A stretch of 64,000 bases of DNA from an uncultured Chloroflexus sp. (lineage in GTDB: Bacteria; Chloroflexota; Chloroflexia; Chloroflexales; Chloroflexaceae), in NCBI RefSeq assembly GCF_937951745.1, contig NZ_CALFBQ010000047.1, positions 33,759-97,758 on the forward strand, written 5' to 3'. Both the position numbers and the translations under genes were made by a program. The notes beneath the pieces were generated by a model. The model was given only the letters and a program-made list of their open reading frames with translations, had not been told where the DNA came from and searched no databases. Positions 30,395 through 39,279 of the stretch are shown piece by piece. Positions within the stretch are counted from its first letter, which is position 1. Every line of letters starts with the position of its first letter.

Positions 30395-30833
30395 GGCAGG
30401 GTGGCGGCAATTGCTATGCTGACCCTCTCGACTACGCCATCCAGCGGCGGGTCGGGCTTGACGGCGCGGGCCATCCGGGGAGAGGGCTAGTGATCGCGTC
30501 GTGGCTGATAACTGTTTACCTCTTCCTGAATACTCCAGATCCTGTTGCGCTCAAGCGGGGGATTGCTTCAGACGCTCCGCGCTCTTGCAATGATAACTGG
30601 GTACGCTCACTCGCAAGCTCTGAGGGGGGCGAAGGTACGAGACTCTCTTGTCCGTGCGTACCGCGCTCCACTCAGCATAGCGCTTCTTCGCGCGCACAAG
30701 CGCGGGATTGAATCCCCACTCCCTTTCCCTTCCCCGCAAATAGGAAAGAGTCCCTTACATCTGCTGCCAAAAGGGCGGACAGAGAAGTATATGATTACGC
30801 CCTCCACCAATCAGGTCACGGCACACCGTGGCC
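30395..30833. other. Gene-free stretch before fabZ
   Basis: About 440 bp between the DUF262 remnant and the end of fabZ. I see no supported gene, RNA, clear terminator or strong repeat here; open frames on both strands lack family features and ribosome sites. Confidence 0.5.
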
Positions 30834-31256
30834 CTATTGGAGGGCAAAGAGCAACTCAGCTTCGCACGCCAATTGATCGGCGACGGTGGCACGGGCCTGT
30901 CCTTTGCCGATCCCGCGCCGCATCCGTTCGAGCTGCACCTCTAGCCGCAGGGTATCGCCGGGACGCACCACCCGCTTAAAGCGCGCGCCGTCAATTCCGG
31001 CAAAGAGCACCAGCTTGCCGGCGTTTTCAGGCAGGCTCAGCGCCGCCACCGCGCCGGTTTGGGCGAGCGCCTCTAGGATCAACACGCCGGGCATAATCGG
31101 GTTACCGGGGAAATGGCCCTGAAAGTAGGGTTCATTCGCCGAGACCAGCTTCTCACCCACCGCGCGCACTCCCGGTTCCAGCTCGACAATCCGATCAACC
31201 AGCAGAAACGGGTACCGGTGCGGTATCAGGGCCATAATCTCTTGGATCGACAGCAT
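30834..31256 (-). CDS. fabZ: 3-hydroxyacyl-ACP dehydratase FabZ
   Basis: Dehydrates 3-hydroxyacyl-ACP in type II fatty-acid elongation. The 140 residues form one hot-dog domain: [14 protein letters not shown] near 9-22, then the catalytic helix [21 protein letters not shown] split over about 48-68 with the active His and, in the helix, Glu. The ATG at 31256 is preferred over a longer frame to 31289 because GGAG stands 8 nt upstream and the protein then starts like other FabZ. It is 29 bp after the methyltransferase gene. No lpxC, lpxA or lpxD neighbours are present, unlike in lipopolysaccharide-making bacteria. Confidence 0.93.
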   Translation of the reverse strand: MLSIQEIMALIPHRYPFLLVDRIVELEPGVRAVGEKLVSANEPYFQGHFPGNPIMPGVLILEALAQTGAVAALSLPENAGKLVLFAGIDGARFKRVVRPGDTLRLEVQLERMRRGIGKGQARATVADQLACEAELLFALQ

Positions 31257-31285
31257 ACAGCGTGCTCCTTCAGCAACAACACCGC

Positions 31286-32047
31286 TCAACGGCGCGGCGA
31301 GGCCACCGCAATCAAACGCGGGCTCGCCGACGTATACGGTTCCAAATCGTAATTGCCATAGACAGCGCGAAGGGTAAAGCCGGCCCGCGCTAGCAGATGT
31401 TCTAGCTCAAAGCGGTAGAGCCAGCGCATCGTAAACTGCATCGTGCGCCGGCTCAATGCACCATCAGCCGCCGTCTCGTCGTAGATGAAGGTAACGTGAC
31501 TAAGCTGCTCGGCGGCATCGCTCTCGATCACAACAAATTTCTGCACATAGCGGCCATCGAGTTCGTAGCTGCGTTCGAGCTGCATCCGGCCATCTTCGCG
31601 GGTAATGGCCAGCGGATCGGGATTAAACAGATCGATGATCAGTGTCCCCTTGCGGGTAAGCGCCCGGCGCACCGCCGCCAGCGCTGCGAGCTGATCTTCG
31701 ATCGTAGTTAAGTGCATAAACGAATTAACCGCTACGAACGCTAACGGAAAATGGTTTTCCGGCAAGATCATGCTACGCACATCGGCTTCGATCAGCGTCA
31801 CCCGGTCGGCCAAGCCTTCGGCGACAAGCCGTTCATTGGCCAGTGCCAGCATCGCCGGCGAAAGATCGACACCGGTGAGACGATAGCCGGCGCTGGCCAA
31901 CGGCACTAGCACGCGCCCTGTCCCGCACATCAATTCAAGAATCGGATCGCCAGTGCGGCGCGCCCACTCGCGGTAAAAGGGCACATCATCGTGAAAATGG
32001 CGAAAATCGGCATCGTAGTAACGCGCAAAGGGATCGTAAAGGTTCAT
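31286..32047 (-). CDS. Class I SAM-dependent methyltransferase
   Basis: A 253-residue Rossmann-fold methyltransferase. The N-terminus [21 protein letters not shown] is common in small-molecule methyltransferases. Motif I is [16 protein letters not shown] near 36-51, with acidic residue D61 in [10 protein letters not shown], and the motif after it [17 protein letters not shown] near 108-124. The C-terminal half carries a beta-sheet extension ([11 protein letters not shown]) seen in the YcgJ/Methyltransf_25 relatives. Substrate unknown. It sits between fabZ and the membrane-protein/sortase pair on the same strand, but the 30-bp spacing does not by itself indicate a joint role. Confidence 0.88.
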   Translation of the reverse strand: MNLYDPFARYYDADFRHFHDDVPFYREWARRTGDPILELMCGTGRVLVPLASAGYRLTGVDLSPAMLALANERLVAEGLADRVTLIEADVRSMILPENHFPLAFVAVNSFMHLTTIEDQLAALAAVRRALTRKGTLIIDLFNPDPLAITREDGRMQLERSYELDGRYVQKFVVIESDAAEQLSHVTFIYDETAADGALSRRTMQFTMRWLYRFELEHLLARAGFTLRAVYGNYDLEPYTSASPRLIAVASPRR

Positions 32048-32077
32048 GCATCTTCTTCAGGCAAAGGAGCAGGCCGA

Positions 32078-32572
32078 TTACGGATTGATCAGCAAAAACA
32101 GCACACCGAACACCAAGCCAATGCATACCACGCCGATGATACCTATCGTCAAAATCCGCGGTTCGATGATTGGCTCGAAACGGGGCGCGCCGGGTAGATT
32201 GGTTGACGAAGCCGGCATGCGCGGCGGTTCAGGCGGCGGCGGCGGCGTGCGAAACACCTCATCGAGGTTTGCGGAAGGCAGACGAAAGACTTCACCCTGC
32301 GCTGATGGAACGTTGAAGGGGTCATTCCCTGCCGGCATTGACGGCCCGCCACTACTCTCGCTCGACCGGCGCAGCGCACCAAAAATACTGCTGCCAACCG
32401 AGATGACCATCATCAACACAATCAGCGCAATAAACAGTTCGGTCGTGCCGATTGGCAACCCGGTCTGCTGGGTTAGCCAACGCGCCAACGGCGGCAGAAT
32501 AGACGGCCCCAGAATAAACAGCAGGAACACGAGCCAGCCGATCCAGCCCGATCCCCGACGGCGTTGTTCCAT
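32078..32572 (-). CDS. Membrane protein of unknown function, sortase neighbour
   Basis: A 164-residue protein with two hydrophobic helices at about 10-28 (WIGWLVFLLFILGPSILPP) and 42-62 (TELFIALIVLMMVISVGSSI), a Ser/Pro-rich middle section with PPPPPEPP, and a third helix at the end (ILTIGIIGVVCIGLVFGVL). I do not recognise a family. The ATG at 32572 is chosen because GGGGGAG stands just upstream. It begins 13 bp after the sortase stop on the same strand, so it is likely co-transcribed and might be a membrane partner of the sortase. Confidence 0.75.
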   Translation of the reverse strand: MEQRRRGSGWIGWLVFLLFILGPSILPPLARWLTQQTGLPIGTTELFIALIVLMMVISVGSSIFGALRRSSESSGGPSMPAGNDPFNVPSAQGEVFRLPSANLDEVFRTPPPPPEPPRMPASSTNLPGAPRFEPIIEPRILTIGIIGVVCIGLVFGVLFLLINP

Positions 32573-32585
32573 AGCTCCCCCTTTC

Positions 32586-33644
32586 TCACGAGCCGGCGAC
32601 CGGCGCAGCGCGCACAATCAGGCGATGCGAGTAGATGCCAATCGGCACGCAGGTGATGAGGGTTAAGGTTTCACTGCTGGTAGGCGCTAACACCCACGTC
32701 TCATCTGGCAGCACAGTCAACACCTCACGCACCACATAGCGGCGGTCGCTACCATTCACTGTGACCAATACCTCGTCGCCAACCGCAATCGCCGGCAGTT
32801 GATTAAAGATGATGCCGCGATAGCCGACATGCCCGGCAATGACAATGTTACCGCTCGTGCCGGGATAACCGCTGATCGGCCAGTAATGGACTGCCGTGTA
32901 GCGCGGCACATCCCACGCGCCGAATGAGAAGCCGGCGCTGACCACCTCGGTATCAACTCCGATCCGGGGCACGCGCACGCGGGTAGGACGCACAGCGGCC
33001 CACGCGGTATCGGCGGTTTTCACCGGCGCGAGTGTCCATTCCGGCGCCGGATGTTCGGCCAACCATGCCCGCCCCAAATGGCCCAGCAACACCTGATAGC
33101 GCGGCGGATTTTGGGGGTACCACTCGAAACGGGCACGCTCGAAATATTGCACAAGCCGGGGTTGACCATTCTCTTCAATTATCTCAAACGGCTCCGACAG
33201 CGGATAGCCGAAGGTGGGCAAGCCACCGTTCTGCCACCAAAAGGCGCGGAACGCGCCGCTCAGGCTATGACCGGTTTCGGGGAAGAAATCGGCATGAGCC
33301 GGCGCCGCTGGCAACGGAGCGAAGGCTAGGTGATCGGCATAGGCCGCAGCCGCCCACCGCCCCAGATGTCCCACCTGCACCAGCGCCAACTCGGCATGCC
33401 ACTCGAAGCGGGCGCGCTCGAAATATTGCACTGGGCGGCCATCTTCGATGAATACTTCGGTCAGGGGGTAACCAAAGATCGGCAACCCTCCCTGCCGGTC
33501 ATAAAACTCGCGGAACGCATAAGCCAAGGTATGGCCCGTCTCGCGGAAAAGCACCGGCGTGCCGGCGGCGGTATTGGCAGCCACGGGTAGCGGCCCCAAT
33601 CCGATCAGCAGTACAATCAGGCAGAGGATGAGAATTCGACGCAT
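32586..33644 (-). CDS. Sortase with two N-terminal repeat modules
   Basis: A 352-residue exported protein. Residues 1-24 are a signal peptide (RRILILCLIVLLIGLGPLP). Two related modules follow (about 30-100 and 108-190), each with ETGH-L-AFR, GGLP-FGYPL and QYFERARFEW. The C-terminal sortase domain starts near 210 with TRVRVPRIGVDTEVV; it has the catalytic histidine in NIVIAGHVGYRG and the catalytic cysteine in LTLITCVPIG, followed by HRLIVRA with the arginine. Sortases cleave and join surface proteins by transpeptidation. The ATG at 33644 is chosen because the signal peptide begins there. No LPxTG-like substrate gene is nearby. Confidence 0.88.
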   Translation of the reverse strand: MRRILILCLIVLLIGLGPLPVAANTAAGTPVLFRETGHTLAYAFREFYDRQGGLPIFGYPLTEVFIEDGRPVQYFERARFEWHAELALVQVGHLGRWAAAAYADHLAFAPLPAAPAHADFFPETGHSLSGAFRAFWWQNGGLPTFGYPLSEPFEIIEENGQPRLVQYFERARFEWYPQNPPRYQVLLGHLGRAWLAEHPAPEWTLAPVKTADTAWAAVRPTRVRVPRIGVDTEVVSAGFSFGAWDVPRYTAVHYWPISGYPGTSGNIVIAGHVGYRGIIFNQLPAIAVGDEVLVTVNGSDRRYVVREVLTVLPDETWVLAPTSSETLTLITCVPIGIYSHRLIVRAAPVAGS

Positions 33645-33895
33645 AGCTGCATTGTACCGTATTTCTAGCGGAACTTTAGGCTGTGCCATCAAGCTAGCCG
33701 AATCTTGGAAGCCTTCGGCTCATTGCCAGAGCCGAACCAAAACACGAAAGACGGTCGAACTACTCGGCGGTCGCGCCTCTCACCAAGGCAGTATTCTCCG
33801 CATGCTGACAGATTTGGCCTCGCCTCCCCTGCTTACTTTAGGCGAAGAAAGGGGAGGTTGCGCGTGCTTATGTCGCGCTGCCTACAACAAGCACC

Positions 33896-35062
33896 TTACC
33901 CCTCGATCGTAGCAGCAGCCAACGTCAGCAAGAGCAACGCCTGCATTCCCCGGCTCAGGTTGGCCGGCAGGATATACTCATCGGTGCGGTGGGCATTACC
34001 GCCGTCAGTCAGGCCGACGCACACCGCCGGCATACCAATGCTGAGCGGGATGTTAGCGTCAGTGCTGCTCTGTTGGAACGAAATCTGTGCGCCGACCATC
34101 TGATACGCGGCCACGGCTGCTTGCACCAGCGGGTGCTCGCGCGGGATCGCGCCGGACGGACGATCGCCGACTTTGATCAATTGCAAATGCACTTCAGGCT
34201 GTTCGAGCGCCGCTTCTTCCACCAAGCGGTAGACCTCATTGACCAGATCGGCCAGCGCCGCCGACGACACCGAGCGCAGATCAAGTAGCATACTGGCGTG
34301 CTGAGCAATCGTGTTCACCGAGGTGCCGCCGCTAATCGTGCCAATATTGAATGTCGTGCGGGGCGATAGCGGCACATACAACTCGGTCAAGCGGGCGGCC
34401 AGCCGCACCAGCACATGGATCGCGCTTGGCGTACCAAAATTGCCCCATGAGTGGCCTCCCGGTCCCGAAGCTTCGATCCGAAAGCGGCGCACCCCAATCG
34501 CCTGATGGTGGAGCGACCCAAAATCGCAGCCCTCGATGACCACGACAGCGCCGAGCCGGGTGCGCAGCCGGTCGATCACAGCCCGCATCCCCCGCAGATC
34601 ACCCAACCCTTCTTCGGCAACATTCGCGACAAACCAGATATCGCTGGTAGTGGGTAAATTAAACCGCTGATAGACTTCAGCCAAGCGCAGCAGACCAGAC
34701 AAACCGGCGCTGTTATCACCGATGCCGGGGCCGTATACCCGATCGCCTTCATAGCGAATTGAGAGATCGGTATCGGCCGGGAAAACGGTATCGAGATGGG
34801 CCGAAACCAACAGCGCCGGACGATCGCGCTGGCCGGGCCGGCGGCCATAGACATTGCCAAGCTCGTCGATCTCGACATCGTGCAAGCCGAGCGCCTGCAT
34901 CCGTTGGCTCACCAGCGACGAACGCGGACGTTCAGCAAAGGTTGGGGCCGGCACCTGTTGAATCTCGATCGCCGTTGCCAACGTCGAACGATAGTCAGCC
35001 AGATCGGCCAACGCGGCGCGCACTGCCGGATGGGTATACCATTGCTGAACCACAGCTTTCAT
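33896..35062 (-). CDS. M20 family metallopeptidase (PepT-like)
   Basis: A 388-residue zinc peptidase of the M20/M28 group. Motifs: VSAHLDTVFP near 85 (first metal His and Asp), GPGIGDNSAGLSGLLRLAE near 110-128 (bridging Asp), NVAEEGLGDLRGM near 148 (general base Glu and metal ligand Glu), the dimerisation domain VRRFRIEASGPGGHSWGNFG near 193-212, and NAHRTDEYILP near 364 (final His). It probably hydrolyses small peptides or acyl amino acids; substrate is not determinable. There is a 251-bp gap without a gene on its 3' side up to the sortase, and it is divergent from asnS across 287 bp with no clear element. Confidence 0.9.
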   Translation of the reverse strand: MKAVVQQWYTHPAVRAALADLADYRSTLATAIEIQQVPAPTFAERPRSSLVSQRMQALGLHDVEIDELGNVYGRRPGQRDRPALLVSAHLDTVFPADTDLSIRYEGDRVYGPGIGDNSAGLSGLLRLAEVYQRFNLPTTSDIWFVANVAEEGLGDLRGMRAVIDRLRTRLGAVVVIEGCDFGSLHHQAIGVRRFRIEASGPGGHSWGNFGTPSAIHVLVRLAARLTELYVPLSPRTTFNIGTISGGTSVNTIAQHASMLLDLRSVSSAALADLVNEVYRLVEEAALEQPEVHLQLIKVGDRPSGAIPREHPLVQAAVAAYQMVGAQISFQQSSTDANIPLSIGMPAVCVGLTDGGNAHRTDEYILPANLSRGMQALLLLTLAAATIEG

Positions 35063-35349
35063 CGCCGCTTCCTCATCTACAGGAACAATTCGCAGATCAG
35101 ACTCTGTGCGGCGTTTGCCGCGATCAAGCGCCTTTGATAAGCATTATCCGGTAACGAGCGATTGCTGTCAATTTGCCAGCCATTCTGAGTCGTGGCATAC
35201 TGACGCGGTAGACAAGGGAATAGTGAGTGGAGAGTAGGGCGTCAAGGCGACTCAAATATCAACGATCACATGAGAGCGAATCATACCGCAGAAAGTTTGT
35301 GATCGACATAGTAAACGCCTTGGCAGTAGCGCACAATTAAGGAGCGTAT

Positions 35350-36672
35350 ATGTCGCTGTTGCCGACTGCAACCGTCGCGACCATTGCCCGCCACGTTGGT
35401 CAGCGAGTGACATTAGCTGGCTGGGTCTACCACAAGACCGAGAAAGGCAAGCTGATTTTTATCCTCCTACGCGATGGCAGCGGGACTATTCAGTGTGTGA
35501 CGTTCAAAAAGAATGTGAGTGAAGCAACCTTCGCCACCGCGCAAGCGCTAACCCAAGAGAGTTCGTGCCGGATTACCGGCACGGTGCGCGCCGACGAGCG
35601 AGCGCCGGGGGGATATGAACTTGACGTAGAAGAAGTTGAGCTGATCGGCGCCAGCCACGACTACCCGATTACCCCCAAAGAGCATGGGGTCGAATTCTTG
35701 ATGGCGCACCGCCATCTCTGGGTGCGCTCTTCCAAGCAGCACGCCATCTTGCGCATCCGGGCCGAAGTGATCGCCGCCGCGCAAGAATGGCTCAACGAGC
35801 AGGGTTTTATCCGCTTCGACACGCCCATCCTCACTGCAACTGCCGCAGAAGGTACAACCAACCTGTTCGCCACTGACTATTTTGATCTCGGCAAGGCGTA
35901 TCTCGCTCAAACCGGTCAGCTTTACGTTGAAGCCGGTATGATGGCGTTTGGCCGGGTGTACTGTTTTGGCCCCACCTTCCGTGCCGAAAAGAGCAAGACG
36001 CGACGGCACTTGACCGAATTCTGGATGATCGAGCCGGAAGTGGCGTTTGCCGATCACGAAGACAACATGCGGTTGCAAGAGCAATTTGTCAGCGCGATTG
36101 TAGGTCGCGTGCTCGATCGCCGACGCGAAGACCTGAAGGTGCTAGAGCGCGACACCACCATGCTCGAGCAGGTCGTCCCTCCCTTCCCACGCATCACCTA
36201 CGATCAGGCGATTGAATTGATTGCTCATCATCAAGGCGAAGTTGAGGGAGCTGATCCGCTGCCGTGGGGCGAAGACTTCGGCGCGCCGCATGAAACACTG
36301 ATCGCCTCGAAGTTCGACCGGCCAGTCTTTGTCGAGCGTTTCCCATCGGCGGTGAAGGCGTTCTATATGCAACCCGACCCCAACCGGCCCGAGGTGGCGC
36401 TCTGCGCCGACTTGTTAGCACCAGAGGGGTACGGCGAGATCATTGGCGGTTCGCAACGCATCCACGACCCGGCACTGCTTGAGCAGCGCATCCACGAGCA
36501 CGGGTTGCGGATCGAGGACTACGAATGGTACCTCGATCTACGCCGGTATGGGACGGTACCGCACAGCGGGTTTGGCATGGGGATCGAGCGCGTCGTAGCG
36601 TGGCTTACCGGCACCCGCCACATCCGTGAGACGATCCCGTTCCCGCGCCAGTTGTACCGGATCTATCCGTAG
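35350..36672 (+). CDS. asnS: Asparagine--tRNA ligase
   Basis: Charges tRNA-Asn with asparagine. The 440 residues have the class II layout: an OB-fold anticodon-binding domain with [25 protein letters not shown] near 20-44, then motif 2 in [21 protein letters not shown] near 214-234 (split for length; arginine in FRAE) and motif 3 in [17 protein letters not shown] near 403-419. The phrase [12 protein letters not shown] is typical of AsnRS rather than AspRS. Start ATG 35350 has GGAG upstream. The organism also has gatC nearby, so it can make Asn-tRNA directly and may use GatCAB mainly for Gln-tRNA. Confidence 0.95.
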   Translation: MSLLPTATVATIARHVGQRVTLAGWVYHKTEKGKLIFILLRDGSGTIQCVTFKKNVSEATFATAQALTQESSCRITGTVRADERAPGGYELDVEEVELIGASHDYPITPKEHGVEFLMAHRHLWVRSSKQHAILRIRAEVIAAAQEWLNEQGFIRFDTPILTATAAEGTTNLFATDYFDLGKAYLAQTGQLYVEAGMMAFGRVYCFGPTFRAEKSKTRRHLTEFWMIEPEVAFADHEDNMRLQEQFVSAIVGRVLDRRREDLKVLERDTTMLEQVVPPFPRITYDQAIELIAHHQGEVEGADPLPWGEDFGAPHETLIASKFDRPVFVERFPSAVKAFYMQPDPNRPEVALCADLLAPEGYGEIIGGSQRIHDPALLEQRIHEHGLRIEDYEWYLDLRRYGTVPHSGFGMGIERVVAWLTGTRHIRETIPFPRQLYRIYP

Positions 36673-36678
36673 GAGACA

Positions 36679-36707
36679 GCAAGGGCGGGTTTGAAACCCG
36701 CCCTTGC
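36679..36707 (+). terminator. Palindromic terminator after asnS
   Basis: A 14-bp perfect inverted repeat (GCAAGGGCGGGTTT, 36679-36692, and its complement, 36694-36707) starts 7 bp after the asnS stop. It belongs to the same GGGCGGGTTT palindrome family as 18191-18262. T-runs are weak, but it separates two convergent genes. Confidence 0.65.
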
Positions 36708-36730
36708 ATTCCGTCCTATCCACGTTCCTC

Positions 36731-37168
36731 TCACCGCACCAAGGAGCGGCGTACCCGTTCAATGGCTTGCTGGGCGGTAGTCAGATAGGTGGTGTAGACA
36801 CCCGACCGGTTGAGTACCAACGGCGTCGCAACGCCAACCGCCAGCAACGCGGGCAACCAGAAGAAGACAAAGAATTGGGCCAGCCACGCACAGATCAGGC
36901 CTCCGCCAACCAGTGTATTGAGCAGAGCTGTACTGCCGCGCTGGGTATAGCCAGCACCCAACAGTTCACGCAGATTGGCGATCAGCAACAGCACCCCGGC
37001 AAAGGCGCTAAAGTGCATCGTGAGACTGATGTTAAAGAAGCGCAGCAACAAGTAGATCAACAACCCCAAGACGATCAACCCGAAGATGATCACATAGATC
37101 GACTTGATCGGATAGCCGCCAATGATCACATACGATTGGCGCGAACCGTTGCCATTGTTCCCGTACAT
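36731..37168 (-). CDS. Hypothetical four-helix membrane protein
   Basis: A 145-residue membrane protein. Hydrophobic helices lie at about 24-46 (IYVIIFGLIVLGLLIYLLLR), 50-67 (SLTMHFSAFAGVLLLIANL), 83-103 (TLVGGGLICAWLAQFFVFF) and 105-120. The N-terminus is polar with GNNGNGSRQ, and the C-terminal tail TTAQQAIERVRRSLVR is a basic helix. The start at 37168 is preferred because AAGGA lies 7 nt upstream; the ATG at 37195 has none. No family is recognised. It is convergent with asnS. Confidence 0.75.
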   Translation of the reverse strand: MYGNNGNGSRQSYVIIGGYPIKSIYVIIFGLIVLGLLIYLLLRFFNISLTMHFSAFAGVLLLIANLRELLGAGYTQRGSTALLNTLVGGGLICAWLAQFFVFFWLPALLAVGVATPLVLNRSGVYTTYLTTAQQAIERVRRSLVR

Positions 37169-37347
37169 CGCCGTATCCTTTCCCAGTGTTACCATGATTG
37201 ATCGCTGGCGATACGACGTTGCCGTATTGCCAAAGGTTGCACATGTTTCTGCAAGGCTCGCGATCAAGTAAAGTCGCCAGCCCTATCAGGATAGGGCTAG
37301 CGACTTCTGTTTCCCATGTTTGCACAAGCAGCGAGCCATCACCGGTG

Positions 37348-37638
37348 CTATTCATCAAACACAGCCCGCACGCGGAACATGCCATCTTGCTGATCGGGTG
37401 CGTTAGCCAACGCTTGCGCTTGGGTCAACATCTCACCGACCACATCAGGCCGCCAGACCGTCGTCAGGCCGGTAACTTGCGCCGTTGGCGGCACATCACT
37501 TACATCGACCTCCTGCAACATCGCGATATAGTCAAGGATCGCCGAGAGCTGAGCCCGCATCACGGTTATTTCTTCATCGGAAAGGGCAATGCGAGCGAGG
37601 CGGGCGACGTGACGAACTTCAGCTTCTGACAGTGACAT
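37348..37638 (-). CDS. gatC: Asp-tRNA(Asn)/Glu-tRNA(Gln) amidotransferase subunit GatC
   Basis: Small subunit that stabilises GatA-GatB in the tRNA-dependent amidation of Glu-tRNA-Gln or Asp-tRNA-Asn. The 96 residues match GatC along their length: MSLSEAEVRHVARLARIALSD at the start, the helix AQLSAILDYIAMLQEVDV, and the end with LRPDVVGE-like WRPDVVGEML and DGMFRVRAVFDE. gatA and gatB are not in this window. It follows the CDP-alcohol phosphatidyltransferase gene by 21 bp on the same strand, so the two are probably co-transcribed. Confidence 0.93.
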   Translation of the reverse strand: MSLSEAEVRHVARLARIALSDEEITVMRAQLSAILDYIAMLQEVDVSDVPPTAQVTGLTTVWRPDVVGEMLTQAQALANAPDQQDGMFRVRAVFDE

Positions 37639-37659
37639 AGCAACCTCGTAAGCAATTGA

Positions 37660-38298
37660 TTAGGCAACCCCTGATTCTTTGCGCAATTTTCGATCGCGGG
37701 CCGAACCAACCAGCATATGGCGTGTGTAGAGCAGCCGCTGCACGGCGGTAATATGCGAGGCGACCCCAACAGCGATCACTGCCCATTCAAGGATTGGCAA
37801 ATTAGGGAACAGAGGCATCAACACCAACCCGACCAAGAGCAGGCCAAGCTTTTCTTGCCGGCCGGCAAAACCGACATTGCACGAATCCAATTTACCGGTC
37901 GCTTCTGCGCGGGCACGCACGTAGCTCGCCATCACCATGCCAAAGATCGCAAACAGCGCCCACACCGGCGCCACCACACCGGAGAGCATCAAACCACCCA
38001 TCACAAACGCCTCGGCATAGCGATCGGTCACATGATCAAGCACTGTCCCGTACTCACTTGCCTTGCCACTGGCGCGTGCAGTTGCACCATCGAGAACATC
38101 AGCCAGCCCCATCAGTAAGATAGCAACCACTCCCCAGAGGAAGGCGCGTTGCGAGAGGAGATAACCTGCCAAAATACTGAATACAAGGCTCAGATATGTC
38201 AACACATTGGGATGGATTCCCAGACGAGTACAGAAATGGCCAAGCGGTAAGGAGGCCTGTTCGTAGAACTGGCGAAAGCGAGCAAGCAACGGCATCAT
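37660..38298 (-). CDS. CDP-alcohol phosphatidyltransferase family protein
   Basis: An integral membrane enzyme of phospholipid headgroup synthesis. The 212 residues contain the full family signature D-x2-D-G-x2-A-R-x8-G-x3-D-x3-D, read as DVLDGATARASGKASEYG followed by TVLDHVTDR at about 66-92. About six hydrophobic helices are visible. Members include PgsA, phosphatidylinositol-phosphate synthase and cardiolipin synthase; the short N-terminus with LGIHPNVLTYLS suggests the PgsA/PIP-synthase branch, without fixing the substrate. Co-directional with pfkB upstream (60-bp gap) and gatC downstream. Confidence 0.9.
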   Translation of the reverse strand: MMPLLARFRQFYEQASLPLGHFCTRLGIHPNVLTYLSLVFSILAGYLLSQRAFLWGVVAILLMGLADVLDGATARASGKASEYGTVLDHVTDRYAEAFVMGGLMLSGVVAPVWALFAIFGMVMASYVRARAEATGKLDSCNVGFAGRQEKLGLLLVGLVLMPLFPNLPILEWAVIAVGVASHITAVQRLLYTRHMLVGSARDRKLRKESGVA

Positions 38299-38358
38299 TG
38301 ACGTTCATCCTTTAGCTAGGCAATGAATAAAGCGTTCATCCATCAGACCTTGTCATCA

Positions 38359-39279
38359 TCAATACTGTGATCGCAGAGCGGACGTCCGCCGCTCCACTTC
38401 GGTCAATGTGATCGGTGTATCAGGGCCGGTATCCTCAATCCAGATCGAGGCTGTCGCCGCGCCGGTGCAGCCGGCCCGGAAGAGATCGCACGGATCGGAG
38501 AGATAGGCGTGCAAGAAGCCGGCCAGATACGTATCACCGGCGCCGGTCGGGTCACGGGCATCGGTTGTGTAAGCCGGGATCGTGATCGAGCGTTCACCAT
38601 CATCAATCTGCGAACCGGCTTCGGCGATGGTGACAATCGCAATCGCGCAGCCGGTTTCGCGCAACCGGCGTGCCGCGAGCACCGGATCGATCCGCGGATC
38701 AATACCCGTAATCACTTTGGTTTCCACTTCATTCGCCTTGATCACGTGACACAGCGGTGCGATCGCAGCGAATTCATCCGGCAAAAAGTGCTCGATCCGG
38801 CCGTCAGCGCTAAACCGGCGCAGCAGGCCTTGCGGGTCAAGAAAAATCGGTGCATCGGTTTGGTTACGGATGGCTTGGATCAATGCCAGCGGCGTCTCTT
38901 GCAAAATCGGGCCAACGATGACCGCTTTAGCTGAGGCGACGGCTGCCGGCACGGTGGTAATCGGTTCAGCCACGCCGAGCACATCGAGCGTGCGATCACC
39001 GCGATGATCGTACACCAGCTTAAACCCGCCGGTCTGGGAAGCTACTTCAACAAACGGCGCAATGCCGTAGCGAACCAGATCGGACTGAAACCGGTCGAGG
39101 TAATCGATCCCCACCCGTCCCACCAGTGCAGTGGTGCGGCCAAGCCGGCTGAGGGCAAGGCAGGCGTTGGTCGAACACCCCGACAGCACCCGCCCTTCGG
39201 TGCGCACCACCGGCGTGATAATCTCGTCGTACACCGGATTACCAAAAGCAATAACATCTACCATAGCGCGCTTAGCCAT
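38359..39279 (-). CDS. PfkB family carbohydrate/nucleoside kinase
   Basis: A 306-residue ribokinase-fold kinase. The N-terminal part has GNPVYDEIITPVVRTEG and the GGCSTNACLALSRLGRTTALVG-type substrate region (GCSTNACLALSRLG near 33-46). The ATP/anion-hole motif is DPTGAGDTYLAGFLHAYL near 240-257, with the catalytic Asp in GAGDT. The insert FLDPQGLLRRF near 147-157 resembles members acting on sugar or nucleoside substrates; the exact substrate is unclear. Its start overlaps the parB stop by 8 bp, so it is in the parAB operon, an unusual partner for chromosome segregation genes. Confidence 0.88.
   Translation of the reverse strand: MAKRAMVDVIAFGNPVYDEIITPVVRTEGRVLSGCSTNACLALSRLGRTTALVGRVGIDYLDRFQSDLVRYGIAPFVEVASQTGGFKLVYDHRGDRTLDVLGVAEPITTVPAAVASAKAVIVGPILQETPLALIQAIRNQTDAPIFLDPQGLLRRFSADGRIEHFLPDEFAAIAPLCHVIKANEVETKVITGIDPRIDPVLAARRLRETGCAIAIVTIAEAGSQIDDGERSITIPAYTTDARDPTGAGDTYLAGFLHAYLSDPCDLFRAGCTGAATASIWIEDTGPDTPITLTEVERRTSALRSQY

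Noticed and set aside
33645..33895. Possible small gene between the sortase and the M20 peptidase
   Set aside because: Frames here are short, on the wrong strand for the operon, and show no conserved features.
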